Made by a program: the position numbers and the translations under genes. Positions 14,745 to 23,091 of a DNA stretch of 40,003 bases are shown here, in pieces (within the stretch, counting starts at the first letter, position 1; each line of letters opens with the position of its first letter). The stretch spans positions 1-40,003 of the forward strand of contig CAYSUS010000067.1 of assembly GCA_964434165.1 (NCBI GenBank). The letters are read 5' to 3'. The DNA is from CAYSUS01 sp964434165 (lineage in GTDB: Bacteria; Planctomycetota; Planctomycetia; Pirellulales; Thermoguttaceae). The notes under the pieces were generated by a model. The model did not search any database and had not been told where the DNA came from. It saw only the letters and a program-made list of their open reading frames with translations.

Positions 14745-17700
14745 GCGGGCAAGCTAACTCGCTGATTGTCTCAGTGCTGATCGTCTCGGTGGGATGCCGG
14801 CCGGACCAGGTCTCGTCGGCGGGGTGCCACGCCGGCACGCTTTCGTCGTCCGGACCGGGCTCGTCTTGGCCGCCGCCGTCCTGGCGGTCGAGCCGTGCCC
14901 CGCCGGACGAGAACGCGCCACGCGGGATCCAGCGAAGATCCTCCAGGATCAGCAGCAGGCACGGCACCAGGCTCAGCGTGATCAGCGTGGCAAACGCCAC
15001 GCCAAAGGCCAGGGCCACGGCCATGGGCACGATGAACTTGGCCTGGAGGCTGGTCTCCAGCATCAGCGGCGTCAGCCCCAGGAAGGTGGTGACCGACGTC
15101 AGCAGGATGGCGCGGAATCGCTGGGGGCACGCTTCGCGCACGGCATCACCCACGGCCTTGCCTTCGCGGATCATGCGATTGGCCGTGTCGATCAGGACGA
15201 GGTTGTCGTTGACCACCACGCCGGCCAGGGCCACCAGCCCCAGGAAGGAGATGATGCTGAACGTCTGGCCGGTGATCACGTGCCCGAGCACCGCGCCGAC
15301 GAAGCCGAACGGAATGGCCGAGGCGATGACCAGCGGCTGGAGGTAGGACTTGAAGGCGATGGCCATCAGGGCGTACATGCCGAACATGGCCACGCCGAAC
15401 CCGATACCCAACTCGGTAAGCACGCGCTTCTGGTCCTTCATGCCGCCTTCAGGCGTCCACTTCATTCCGGAGTAGCGGTCGGGAAGGCTCGCCAGGAAGC
15501 CGGCTTGGAGCTCCTCCATGATTCCGTCCGGGTTGTCGACCACGTCGCGCTGCAGGAGCGCCGTCACGTCCGCGATTCGCTTGCGATCGCTGCGCCGGAT
15601 CGTGGCCGATCCCTCGCCGAACGCGATCTCGGCGACCTCGCCCAGGGGGACTTCGCTCCCCTGCGGCGTGCGGATCCGCATGTTCCTCAGGTCGGCGATC
15701 GAGCGCCGCCCCGAAAGCGGGTAGCGGACCATCACGCGAATGTCGTCGCGGCCGCGCTGGATCCGCTGGGCCTCTTCGCCGTAGAACGCCTGGCGGACCT
15801 GTCGGGCAAGATCCTGGCTCCTGAGGCCGAGGGGCTCGGCCTCCGGGCGGATGGCCAGCGTGATCTCCTGTTGGCGCGACCCCAGCGTGTCGGAGATCTC
15901 GTACACGCCGGCGAACCCGGCCAGGGCCTTCTTCAATTCGGCCGTCGCGGCCTCGACGTCCGAGAGGTTGTCGCTCGTCAAGCGGATGTGGATGTCCTTG
16001 TTGTCGTTGCCCTCTGTGGCGTCGAACGTCAGACGGCGCACGCCGGGCACTGTACCGACCAGGTCCCGCCAGCGATCGGCGAGCTTCTGCGAGGAAAGGC
16101 CCCGGGCGTGAAGGTTGTCGAACTCGATGGCCGCCTCGGCCAGGTGGCTGGCGCCGGTAGATTTGCCCCCAGGCTGATGGTTCTTCGTGTCGCCGATCGG
16201 ATGGCCGCCCATCGACACGACGACATGCTTGACCGCGCGGGGCTGCGTCGGGTCGCCGTCCACCTCCTCGCGGAGCTTCAGGGCCGCGGCCTCGATGCGC
16301 TCGAGAACCCGCCGCGTCGGTTCGGCGCTGGTGCCGTGGGGCATTTCCAGCGAGGCCACGGCCACGTCGCCGGCCAGTCGGGGGAAGAACGACGCGCGAA
16401 TCCGGCCGCCGGCCACCATACCCACCACGAGGATCAGGGTCGCCACGAACGTGGCCACCGTCATGTACCGCCAGCGGAGCGTGGTCTCGAGCGCGGGACG
16501 ATAGACGTGGTCGATGAACCGCCTGAGATGCCGGTCCACGGCCACCGGGGCCCGCTGAAGCAGCCAGACCACCGGCCAGATCGGCCATAGATACCAGGCG
16601 ATGCGCCGCGGCGGGGCCTCGTGCGAGAGGTGCGCGGGCAGGATCAGCATCGACTCGACCAGCGACAGCAGCAGGCACGAGACAATCACGCTGGGGATCA
16701 CGCCCCAGATCTTCCCGTCCGGCCCCGAGATGGCGAACATCGGCAGAAACGCGATCACCGACGTGACCACGGCGAAGATCACGGGGGTCGCCACGCGCGT
16801 GACGCCGGCCACCGCGCCTTCCTCGCCCGGCAGGCCCTCGGAGTGACGCTGATGGATGCTCTCGGCCACGACGATCGCGTCGTCGACCACAATGCCCAGC
16901 ACCAGGATGAACGCGGCCATCGAGACCATGTTGATCGACTGGTCGATGTACCACAGCACGGCGAACGTGCCGACGAACGACACGGCCACGCCCAGCGCCA
17001 CCCAGAGGGCAAGGCGCAGATTGAGGAACAGGGCCAGGCACACGAACACGAGGGCCAGGCCCTGGAGGCCGTTACGGACCATCAGCTCCTGGCGTTCCGT
17101 GTAGAACCGCGAGAAGTCGAACCAGGTGTCGAGGGTCACGCCGGCCGGAAGCTCCGCGCGCTTCTCTTCCACGTACTCGTGGACCCGCGCGACGACCTCG
17201 GGCAGGTTCTCGCGGCTGGGCGCGAGCACGTTGAGCATCACCGCGGGATGCCCGTTGAACCGCGTCCACCGCTCGTCCTCCTCGAAGCCGTCCACGACCT
17301 CCGCCACGTCCCTGACGCGCACCCGCGTGCCGTCCGGGTCGGTGCGGACCACGAGGTTCTCGAACTGACGCTGGTTGTACGCCTGCGACTGCGTGCGGAT
17401 GCGGATGTCGCCGGAGCCGGAACGGATCGACCCCGCCGGCAGGTTGAGTGAGGAGGCGCGGACCGCGCCGGCCACTTCGTCGAACGTCATCCCGTAGCGG
17501 CGCAGGTCCTCCTCGGAGACGTGGATGCCGATCTCGTAGTTGCGCGCCCCGCCCAGCGGCACGCGGGTGATGCCGGGGATGGTCAAGAGGTCGTCGCGGA
17601 CCTGCTCGGCCAGATGGCGCAGGGCGAGCTCGTCGGCGGATTCGCTTGCCAGTGCCAGCGTGATCACGTGCATCTTCAGCACGAGCTCCTCGATGACCGG

Positions 17701-18078
17701 CTCCTCCGCGTCGTCGGGAAACGTGGTGATGCCGTCCACACGGCTCTTCACGTCGCTCATCAGTTCGCGCGTGTCGTAGTCCGAGCGGACCTCGATCACG
17801 ACGGTTCCCGCGCCCTCCGACGCCGTCGCGTCGAGGGTGTCGATGCCGTCCAGATCGGCGACCGCCTCCTCGATCGGCAGGAGGATCCCCTCCTCGACCT
17901 CCAGCGGCGTGGCCCCGGGGTAGGGGACGGTGACCGTGATCATGTCCAGGCTGATCTGGGGGAAAATCTCGCGCCGGACCCCGAACAGGACGGCCAGGAA
18001 GCCCGCCACGAGAATCATCAGCATCAGCAGATTGGCCGCCACGCGGTTTCGGGCGAACCAGGCGAACATGGCGTTCAC
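14704..18078 (-). CDS. RND family efflux pump, inner-membrane permease (HAE type)
   Basis: The protein has 1124 residues. It shows a complete RND permease: TM1 at about 14-34, the large periplasmic loop with YPGATPLEVEEGILLPIEEA, the TM2-TM6 block from 338 on, the proton-relay pair D399-D400 in LGIVVDDAIVVAESI, a second periplasmic loop, and the TM7-TM12 block ending near LITLSLVPCLLLILEDL. The C-terminal tail is polar and disordered. These pumps use the proton gradient to export drugs, solvents or lipids. The start is a GTG at 18078: GGAGGAG lies six bases upstream, whereas the ATG at 18069 is too far away. Its start is three bases after the stop of the membrane fusion gene. No TolC-like outer-membrane gene is in the window. 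Confidence 0.93.
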   Translation of the reverse strand: MNAMFAWFARNRVAANLLMLMILVAGFLAVLFGVRREIFPQISLDMITVTVPYPGATPLEVEEGILLPIEEAVADLDGIDTLDATASEGAGTVVIEVRSDYDTRELMSDVKSRVDGITTFPDDAEEPVIEELVLKMHVITLALASESADELALRHLAEQVRDDLLTIPGITRVPLGGARNYEIGIHVSEEDLRRYGMTFDEVAGAVRASSLNLPAGSIRSGSGDIRIRTQSQAYNQRQFENLVVRTDPDGTRVRVRDVAEVVDGFEEDERWTRFNGHPAVMLNVLAPSRENLPEVVARVHEYVEEKRAELPAGVTLDTWFDFSRFYTERQELMVRNGLQGLALVFVCLALFLNLRLALWVALGVAVSFVGTFAVLWYIDQSINMVSMAAFILVLGIVVDDAIVVAESIHQRHSEGLPGEEGAVAGVTRVATPVIFAVVTSVIAFLPMFAISGPDGKIWGVIPSVIVSCLLLSLVESMLILPAHLSHEAPPRRIAWYLWPIWPVVWLLQRAPVAVDRHLRRFIDHVYRPALETTLRWRYMTVATFVATLILVVGMVAGGRIRASFFPRLAGDVAVASLEMPHGTSAEPTRRVLERIEAAALKLREEVDGDPTQPRAVKHVVVSMGGHPIGDTKNHQPGGKSTGASHLAEAAIEFDNLHARGLSSQKLADRWRDLVGTVPGVRRLTFDATEGNDNKDIHIRLTSDNLSDVEAATAELKKALAGFAGVYEISDTLGSRQQEITLAIRPEAEPLGLRSQDLARQVRQAFYGEEAQRIQRGRDDIRVMVRYPLSGRRSIADLRNMRIRTPQGSEVPLGEVAEIAFGEGSATIRRSDRKRIADVTALLQRDVVDNPDGIMEELQAGFLASLPDRYSGMKWTPEGGMKDQKRVLTELGIGFGVAMFGMYALMAIAFKSYLQPLVIASAIPFGFVGAVLGHVITGQTFSIISFLGLVALAGVVVNDNLVLIDTANRMIREGKAVGDAVREACPQRFRAILLTSVTTFLGLTPLMLETSLQAKFIVPMAVALAFGVAFATLITLSLVPCLLLILEDLRWIPRGAFSSGGARLDRQDGGGQDEPGPDDESVPAWHPADETWSGRHPTETISTETISELACPHGQRQGRAAPTHT

Positions 18079-18081
18079 GGG

Positions 18082-19359
18082 CTACTCCTCCAGCAGGCCG
18101 CTCGATTGCGATCGTTGCGCCAGACGCACGCCGTCGCACAGATCGACGACGCCGTCGGCAGCGGCCGCGGTGAGCTCCAACGAAATGTCCTCGACGACCT
18201 GCACCTTCATGCCCGGCACCGCCCCTTCCAGCCGCGTGGCGCACACCTGCATCCCGTCGTCCAGTTCGCCCTGCACGGCAATCCACTGACGGTCGCGACG
18301 CAGCACCCCCACGGTTCTCCTCGCCAGACGGCCCTCCTCATCGATCACGAAGAGCTCCCCCCGGTCGTTGACGCACTCTTCGGGTAGGACGACCGTCCGG
18401 GGCACCGGCGGACAGCGAATCGTAGCCGTGACGAACATGCCCACGGCCAGCGGCTGCCCGCCGTGGCGGTCGGCGTCGTCGTAGGGTGCCTTGACCTCGG
18501 CGACGAGGAACACCATCCGGCTGCGCGAATCGACGATGGCCTCGGTGCGGACCACATGGCCCCGCCAGAGTCGGGCGCGACCCCCGAATTCCGCCTCCAG
18601 AATCACCTCCGGACCCCGTCCGTACTCCAATGCCACTCCGAGAGGCAGCTTGAGGAACGCCAGGTCGTGATCGTCGATCGGCAGCCGCACCTCCACGGCG
18701 TCGGTGGCGAAGCACGTCGCCAGCGGCGTGCCGGTCGTGACGTACTGGCCGAGGTCCACGCGGGTCTGGCGCACGCAGCCGTCAAAGGGAGCCAGGACCC
18801 GCGTGTCGTCCAAGGCGTTGCGGGCCTCTTCGAGCTGGGCCTCCAGCTCGGCCTCGCGGGCCACGGCGGCGTCGGCCGCCGACTCGGCCTGCTCGAACTC
18901 GGCCTGGGAGATCGCCAGGCGCTGACGGAGCGCGCGGAGCCGGTCGAGCCTTGCCTGGGCCTCGCGCCTTTGGGCCTGGGTGGCCCTAAGCGAGGCGTCC
19001 AGCCGGCGGACACGCAGCTCGTGGTCGCGGCGGTCGATCTCGACCAGCACGTCGCCGGCGCGGAAGAAGCCGCTCTCGTCGAAGCAGTCGGCCACCTTCA
19101 CGACCTGACCGGGCACGCGCGCGATGAGCGTGGTCTCGGTGCGAGGAAGGACCGTGCCCTGGCTGCGGACCGGAAAACAGACCGAGCGCTCCTCAACCCG
19201 GGCTGCCGCGACGGCCGAGGCGGCTTCCTCGACCTCCTGCTGGGGGGGCGCAGGCTTGGTTATGCATAGCCAGTAGGCTACGCCGGCGCTGGCCCCAATG
19301 GTGAGCAGCGGCAGCACGATCTTCAGGACCAGCGATACGAAATCCCTTGAAGCTGGCAT
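18082..19359 (-). CDS. RND efflux periplasmic adaptor (membrane fusion protein, HlyD/AcrA type)
   Basis: The protein has 425 residues. A single membrane anchor spans about 8-33 (VSLVLKIVLPLLTIGASAGV). Residues 66-112 and 186-215 are the two halves of the lipoyl/barrel-sandwich domain (TTLIARVPGQVVKVADCFDE and LAPFDGCVRQTRVDLGQYV), with a helical hairpin rich in Q, A, R and E between them (112-186). A beta-barrel and membrane-proximal domain follow. It links the RND pump to an outer-membrane channel. GAAGG seven bases upstream supports the start at 19359 over earlier in-frame ATGs. It is the first gene of the adaptor, pump and TetR operon. Confidence 0.9.
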   Translation of the reverse strand: MPASRDFVSLVLKIVLPLLTIGASAGVAYWLCITKPAPPQQEVEEAASAVAAARVEERSVCFPVRSQGTVLPRTETTLIARVPGQVVKVADCFDESGFFRAGDVLVEIDRRDHELRVRRLDASLRATQAQRREAQARLDRLRALRQRLAISQAEFEQAESAADAAVAREAELEAQLEEARNALDDTRVLAPFDGCVRQTRVDLGQYVTTGTPLATCFATDAVEVRLPIDDHDLAFLKLPLGVALEYGRGPEVILEAEFGGRARLWRGHVVRTEAIVDSRSRMVFLVAEVKAPYDDADRHGGQPLAVGMFVTATIRCPPVPRTVVLPEECVNDRGELFVIDEEGRLARRTVGVLRRDRQWIAVQGELDDGMQVCATRLEGAVPGMKVQVVEDISLELTAAAADGVVDLCDGVRLAQRSQSSGLLEE

Positions 19360-19481
19360 CCCAGGCCCTTCTCGAACAGGCATGCACGGAACGATTGCGC
19401 CGCTCAGGCATTTCGCCGCGCAGCCAAGGTCCTTGCCCGCAAAGCGATTCGCGCAATCCCAAATCCCGCGAGCAATCACGA

Positions 19482-19513
19482 AAAATGACTAAATGGCCTT
19501 GTTCAGTCATTTT
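19482..19513. promoter_or_regulatory. Inverted repeat upstream of the efflux operon (putative TetR operator)
   Basis: AAAATGACT (19482-19490) and AGTCATTTT (19505-19513) are perfect inverted repeats with a 14-base spacer, in an unusually AT-rich patch 123 bases before the adaptor start. The core TGACTGA-N10-TTAGTCA, read on the minus strand, looks like other TetR-family operators. A possible -35 box, TTGACA on the minus strand, lies at 19536-19531; the matching -10 would fall on the repeat, though it is poor (AAAATG). Repression by the TetR protein encoded at the end of the operon is inferred. Confidence 0.55.
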
Positions 19514-19658
19514 GGTCAATTCTTCGTCCGTGTCAAGCTCCGTGCTTGAGGGAATCGGCGATGCAGTCGGGCGAGGGACGTTCGGAAGCAGGCCACCGAA
19601 CGCGCGGACCCTACGCCAAGCGGGGGAGAAGAGGGGTCGGTTCGCCGAAAGACCTGGG

Positions 19659-19745
19659 CGTGCGCCGGCGCGCGAGGCGCCCGTGCAGCGACATCTCCCG
19701 AGTCGTCGAATGCCCCTGACGTGCGCCGGCGCGCGAGGTGCCCGT
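19659..19745. repeat. Two 26-bp direct repeats, 61 bases apart
   Basis: Positions 19659-19684 and 19720-19745 are identical apart from one C/T difference; both contain GTGCGCCGGCGCGCGAGG. The second copy touches the stop codon of the downstream ThuA-like gene. The core GCGCCGGCGCGC is partly palindromic. The rest of the gap from 19514 to 19744 shows no gene. Confidence 0.6.
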
Positions 19746-20491
19746 CACCGCCTGCGGTATTCTTCCGCCTCGCGTTCGGCCGCCCAGAAGATGGCCCGGA
19801 TCACCATGTTGCGGACCCCCTCGTCCTTCATGACGTCGCTGGGGTCGTAGCGGGTGTAGAAGACCCGCTGCCCATTGGATCGCCGGAGGGTCCACATCTG
19901 GGGCCAGGACTTGCCGTCGGCCTCGCTCCGCAGGAGCACGGTCGCCCGGGAATCCAGCTCGCTGTGGTCGTACAGTCCGCCGCCGGGCATGAACGGGTTG
20001 AAGCCCTCAAGCAGCGGATGGTCCTTCTGATCCTCGGGCACAACGAGCCGGGCGTTCTTTCCACCCCCGCCATGCCCGCCGTACTTGACGCCGAACACCT
20101 CGCGGTCGGCCTCCAGCCAGTTCTGGAACCCGTGGTGCGCGCGGCGCAGGCCGACCACGGCCCCGCCCTCCGCGAAGTAACGCTTGACGATCTTCAACTG
20201 CGGGTCGGTCGGGTGCGTGCGGCGCAGGTTTGAGACGAACACGTCGCAACGGGGCAGGGCCTCAATTCCCGCTAGGTCCTTGCCCTGCTCCAGAAAGGTG
20301 ATTTCCATGCGGTAGTCCTTCTGGAGCGCATCGCGGAACCTGGCCATGGCCTCCTTGTTGGGCCCCACGGCCATGAAGACCTTCAGCGGGGGAGGCAAAG
20401 GCTGGTCCGCGCCCGAAGCCGGGCCGGCCAGAACACCCAGGGAGGCGACGGCCAGGACGCACGTGGCCCGCATTGAAGGGGGAATCTGCAT
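19745..20491 (-). CDS. Exported ThuA-like domain protein (second copy)
   Basis: The protein has 248 residues, with a signal peptide (MRATCVLAVASLGVLAGPASG core, cleavage near residue 28). The mature chain has the ThuA-like fold: KVFMAVGPNKEAM, a core strand CDVFVSNLRR, VKRYFAEGGAVVGLRRAHHG, DHPLLEGFNPF and a C-terminal VFYTRYDPSDVMKDEGVRNM followed by VIRAIFWAAERE. It is shorter and clearly diverged from the ThuA-like protein at 4898-5839. AAGGAG 11 bases upstream favours 20491 over an ATG at 20473. It is the third gene of a HEAT, Gfo/Idh and ThuA operon, 44 bases after the Gfo/Idh stop. A role with that dehydrogenase in periplasmic sugar processing is inferred. Confidence 0.82.
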   Translation of the reverse strand: MQIPPSMRATCVLAVASLGVLAGPASGADQPLPPPLKVFMAVGPNKEAMARFRDALQKDYRMEITFLEQGKDLAGIEALPRCDVFVSNLRRTHPTDPQLKIVKRYFAEGGAVVGLRRAHHGFQNWLEADREVFGVKYGGHGGGGKNARLVVPEDQKDHPLLEGFNPFMPGGGLYDHSELDSRATVLLRSEADGKSWPQMWTLRRSNGQRVFYTRYDPSDVMKDEGVRNMVIRAIFWAAEREAEEYRRR

Positions 20492-20535
20492 TGTTCGGCC
20501 CGCTCCTTGGTGCCAACGAATCAGGTAAGTTGACG

Positions 20536-21750
20536 CTACAGGTGCCACGGCGCGCGCAAGGGGATATCGACAAACCGCGCGGCCTCGTCATCGCCCACGA
20601 TGCGCTCGGCCTCCGGGTCCCAGCGTATCTTCCTGCCCAGCCGGATGGCGATGTTGCAGAGGTTCAAGGCGGTTGAGGCCCGGTGCGAGGACTCGGCGTT
20701 TCCGCCCGCCTGCTGCCGGGTCTTCACGGCCTCGGCGAACCGGACGAGCCTGGGCGGGTCGGGCAGGGCGTCGAGCTTCTCCTGGTCCCCGGGGCTGAGC
20801 TCCTTGCGGCTCACCTTGCGCGTACCCTGGATCGAGGTCTTCTTTGCGCCCGAGCTCCGGACGACGATCTTCAGCCCGTCGGCGTACGTGAGCACCACGT
20901 GGCTGTACTTGCCCACCGCGTCCGGGTGTTGGGGCCACTCCGCAACGGGCTCGACCTCCACGGGGCCGGTGTGGTCCTTGGCGAAGGTGTATTGCACCGG
21001 GTCGAAGCTGTGGAACCCGAAATTGGTAAGGTCACCCCCTTCGTAGTCCCAGTAGAAGCGGTTCTTGTAGTGGACGCGGTCCTTGTTGTACGGCTTGTAC
21101 GGTGCCGGCCCGAGCCACAGGTCGTAGTCGATCCCCTCGGGTACCGGCTGCTCCGTCAAGGCGGGATTGCCGGTGCGGTTCCTGGCCCCCGCCGAGGCCA
21201 CCACGCCGGAGAGGTCCTTCATCAGCCCGCTGGCCACGATCTTGTGGATCTCGCGGCTGGCCCCGAAACGGCCGAACGTGCCGATCTGGAACACGACGCC
21301 GTAGCGCTTCACGGCGTCGGCCACCACGCGACCCTCGGCGATGAACTTGGTGAACGGCTTCTCGCAGAAGATGTCCTTGCCCGCCTGCGCCGCGGCGATG
21401 CAGGGAAGGGCGTGCCAGTGCGGGGGCGTGGAGATGCACACGGCGTCGATGTCGGCCCGGTCGAGCATGTGGCGGAAATCGATGAACCGGGTCTTGCCGT
21501 CGGGCTCGCCGCCGATCCGCGCGACGTCCACGTCGCACACGGCCACCCGCTTGAATTCCTTCTTGCCCTTCAGCCCGGAATCCTTGCGACCTCCGTTGCC
21601 GATCAGCCCGTAGGTGATCGTCTCGCTGGGCGGCGGGTCGCTCGGCCCGCCCAGCACGTGGCGGGGGACGATCGTGGCCGAGGCCGCCGTGGCGGCCGCG
21701 CCCAGAAAGCGGCGTCGCGAGACAGCAAACGAACGACGGGTTGCAGACAT
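20536..21750 (-). CDS. Tat-exported Gfo/Idh/MocA family oxidoreductase (second copy)
   Basis: The protein has 404 residues. Tat signal: VSRRRFLGAAATAASATIVP. The Rossmann domain carries YGLIGNGGRKDSGLKG (47-62), VCDVD (71-75), ISTPPHWHA and CEKPFTKFIAEG (EKP at 130-132). The C-terminal domain holds WLGPAPYKPYN and GGDLTNFGFHSFD, both typical of planctomycete paralogues. AAGGAG six bases upstream fixes the start. Both the gene pair and its order (dehydrogenase first, ThuA second) repeat the arrangement at 3510-5839, but the two dehydrogenases differ in length and loops, so they likely act on different sugars. Substrate and direction of reaction are unknown. Confidence 0.9.
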   Translation of the reverse strand: MSATRRSFAVSRRRFLGAAATAASATIVPRHVLGGPSDPPPSETITYGLIGNGGRKDSGLKGKKEFKRVAVCDVDVARIGGEPDGKTRFIDFRHMLDRADIDAVCISTPPHWHALPCIAAAQAGKDIFCEKPFTKFIAEGRVVADAVKRYGVVFQIGTFGRFGASREIHKIVASGLMKDLSGVVASAGARNRTGNPALTEQPVPEGIDYDLWLGPAPYKPYNKDRVHYKNRFYWDYEGGDLTNFGFHSFDPVQYTFAKDHTGPVEVEPVAEWPQHPDAVGKYSHVVLTYADGLKIVVRSSGAKKTSIQGTRKVSRKELSPGDQEKLDALPDPPRLVRFAEAVKTRQQAGGNAESSHRASTALNLCNIAIRLGRKIRWDPEAERIVGDDEAARFVDIPLRAPWHL

Positions 21751-21801
21751 GATGGGCTCCTTCAGGGCGAGGGGGCGCTGGCGACGTGGAAAGGGGCGGC
21801 G

Positions 21802-22848
21802 TCACGCCACGGGAGCGCCTAGCAGCCTCGCGGCCTCCTGACGCACCGCTTCCTCCTGGGTCGCTTCGAGAACCGCGGTGAGCAGCTTGCGCGCTTCGGC
21901 GGGCGACTTCTTCTGGAGGTCTCGGGCAAGATCGAGACCGATCCGCGCCGCGGCCGCGCGGTACCACAGGTTCTGCGACCCGAGGGCCTCGAGGGTCTCC
22001 GGCACAGCGTCGGCGCCGAACAGCGCGGCCAAAGTCTCCAGAAGCGCACACAGGTCGTGGCGGTCGCCCGGCAACTTGCGGCTGTCGGCCAGTTGGCGGA
22101 GCACCTGGCGGGATTCGCTCTGCTTGCCCGCCGAGCCCAAGCGCCGGGCGAGCCGCAGGCAGGCGTCGAAGGCCTCGTTCCGCGCGTAACCCGGCTGTCC
22201 CGTGGCGTCGCGCACCAGCGCGCCCGCGGCCGCCGCGTCGCCTGCGCTCGCGAGGGCGTAAAGAGTCACGTTCCGCAGCTCCGCGTCTTCGGCGGCGATC
22301 GACTTGCGGATCTCGGCCGCGGCCTTGGAGTCGCCGAGCTGCCCCAGCGCGTTGACCAGCGTGGTCCGGCGATCTCCGGTCGATTCGGGCAGGGCGCTCC
22401 GCAGCGCGGCCAGCGCCTGTTCCCCGCCGATCGCCGAAAGTGCCTGCGCGGCCGGCTCGCAAAGCTCGTCGTCGTCCAGAAGCGGTGCCAACGCCGACAC
22501 CTCGGCGCTGGCGCCGCAAAGCTGGAGCTGCCGGCACAGAAACGCCTTGAGGTCGGCCGAGTGCTCCGCGGCCAGTTCGGCGGCCAGCACGCCTGCGACC
22601 ATCTTCCGCGGGCCCTCGCGACCGGGCTGCGAGGCGCAGTGCACGATGCCGTGGACCGCGTACTTCGGCTTCACGCCCGCGGGGTCGCCGAACTTCTCGC
22701 CGACCGCCAGGACGAGCTTCCTGACCGTGTCGGGCCCGGCCTCGAGCAACCCCTCAACAAGGGCCCTGCCGGTCTCGATGTCTTCCGCGGGGAGTTTCTC
22801 GATTCGATCGGCGACCGGGGCGGACAAGTCGGGGCGGGAGTCAGGCAT
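21802..22848 (-). CDS. HEAT-repeat protein without signal peptide, function unknown
   Basis: The protein has 348 residues built of alpha-helical repeats of about 30 residues, with clear examples VSALAPLLDDDELCEPAAQA, QALAALRSALPESTGDRRTT and KAAAEIRKSIAAEDAELRNV. The region up to about 95 (VHGIVHCASQPGREGPRKMV) is conserved-looking but unknown to me. There is no signal peptide, which is notable because the two genes that follow encode exported proteins. GAGGTG before the ATG supports the start. The Gfo/Idh gene begins 51 bases after its stop, so this is likely the first gene of the three-gene unit. A scaffold or regulatory role is possible but not shown. Confidence 0.75.
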   Translation of the reverse strand: MPDSRPDLSAPVADRIEKLPAEDIETGRALVEGLLEAGPDTVRKLVLAVGEKFGDPAGVKPKYAVHGIVHCASQPGREGPRKMVAGVLAAELAAEHSADLKAFLCRQLQLCGASAEVSALAPLLDDDELCEPAAQALSAIGGEQALAALRSALPESTGDRRTTLVNALGQLGDSKAAAEIRKSIAAEDAELRNVTLYALASAGDAAAAGALVRDATGQPGYARNEAFDACLRLARRLGSAGKQSESRQVLRQLADSRKLPGDRHDLCALLETLAALFGADAVPETLEALGSQNLWYRAAAARIGLDLARDLQKKSPAEARKLLTAVLEATQEEAVRQEAARLLGAPVA

Positions 22849-23041
22849 GGGGGCACCTCGGCGGCGTGCGATGCGCGAGTACGTAGAACGGACTGCGGGG
22901 CCGGCACCGAACGGGACAAGAACCGTTCTCTGGATCCGTGAATTCCGTCCCTGTCAGCACAGAATGATCTCAATCGCACAACGGCGGCGTCGGGCGGGAA
23001 GAACGGTTCCAGCCCCGACAGGCCGGCCCGCAACTCGCGCC

Positions 23042-23069
23042 ATTGTCATCGCTGCCCGCCCGGTGTCAA
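23042..23069 (-). promoter_or_regulatory. Putative promoter of the HEAT, Gfo/Idh and ThuA operon
   Basis: On the minus strand a consensus TTGACA (23069-23064) is followed after 16 bases by GACAAT (23047-23042). It lies about 190 bases before the HEAT gene start and just inside the gap after the SBP56-family gene. Confidence 0.4.
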
Positions 23070-23091
23070 TCCCCGGCGGGCCGCCATCGGT

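Noticed and set aside
14794..16590. 598-codon plus-strand open frame inside the RND pump gene
   Set aside because: The reading is antisense to clear RND sequence and has no recognisable domain; its length only reflects codon bias.
19347..19850. Plus-strand open frame across the gap upstream of the efflux operon
   Set aside because: It crosses the operator-like repeat and the direct repeats, is rich in R, S and P, and overlaps the real genes on the other strand.
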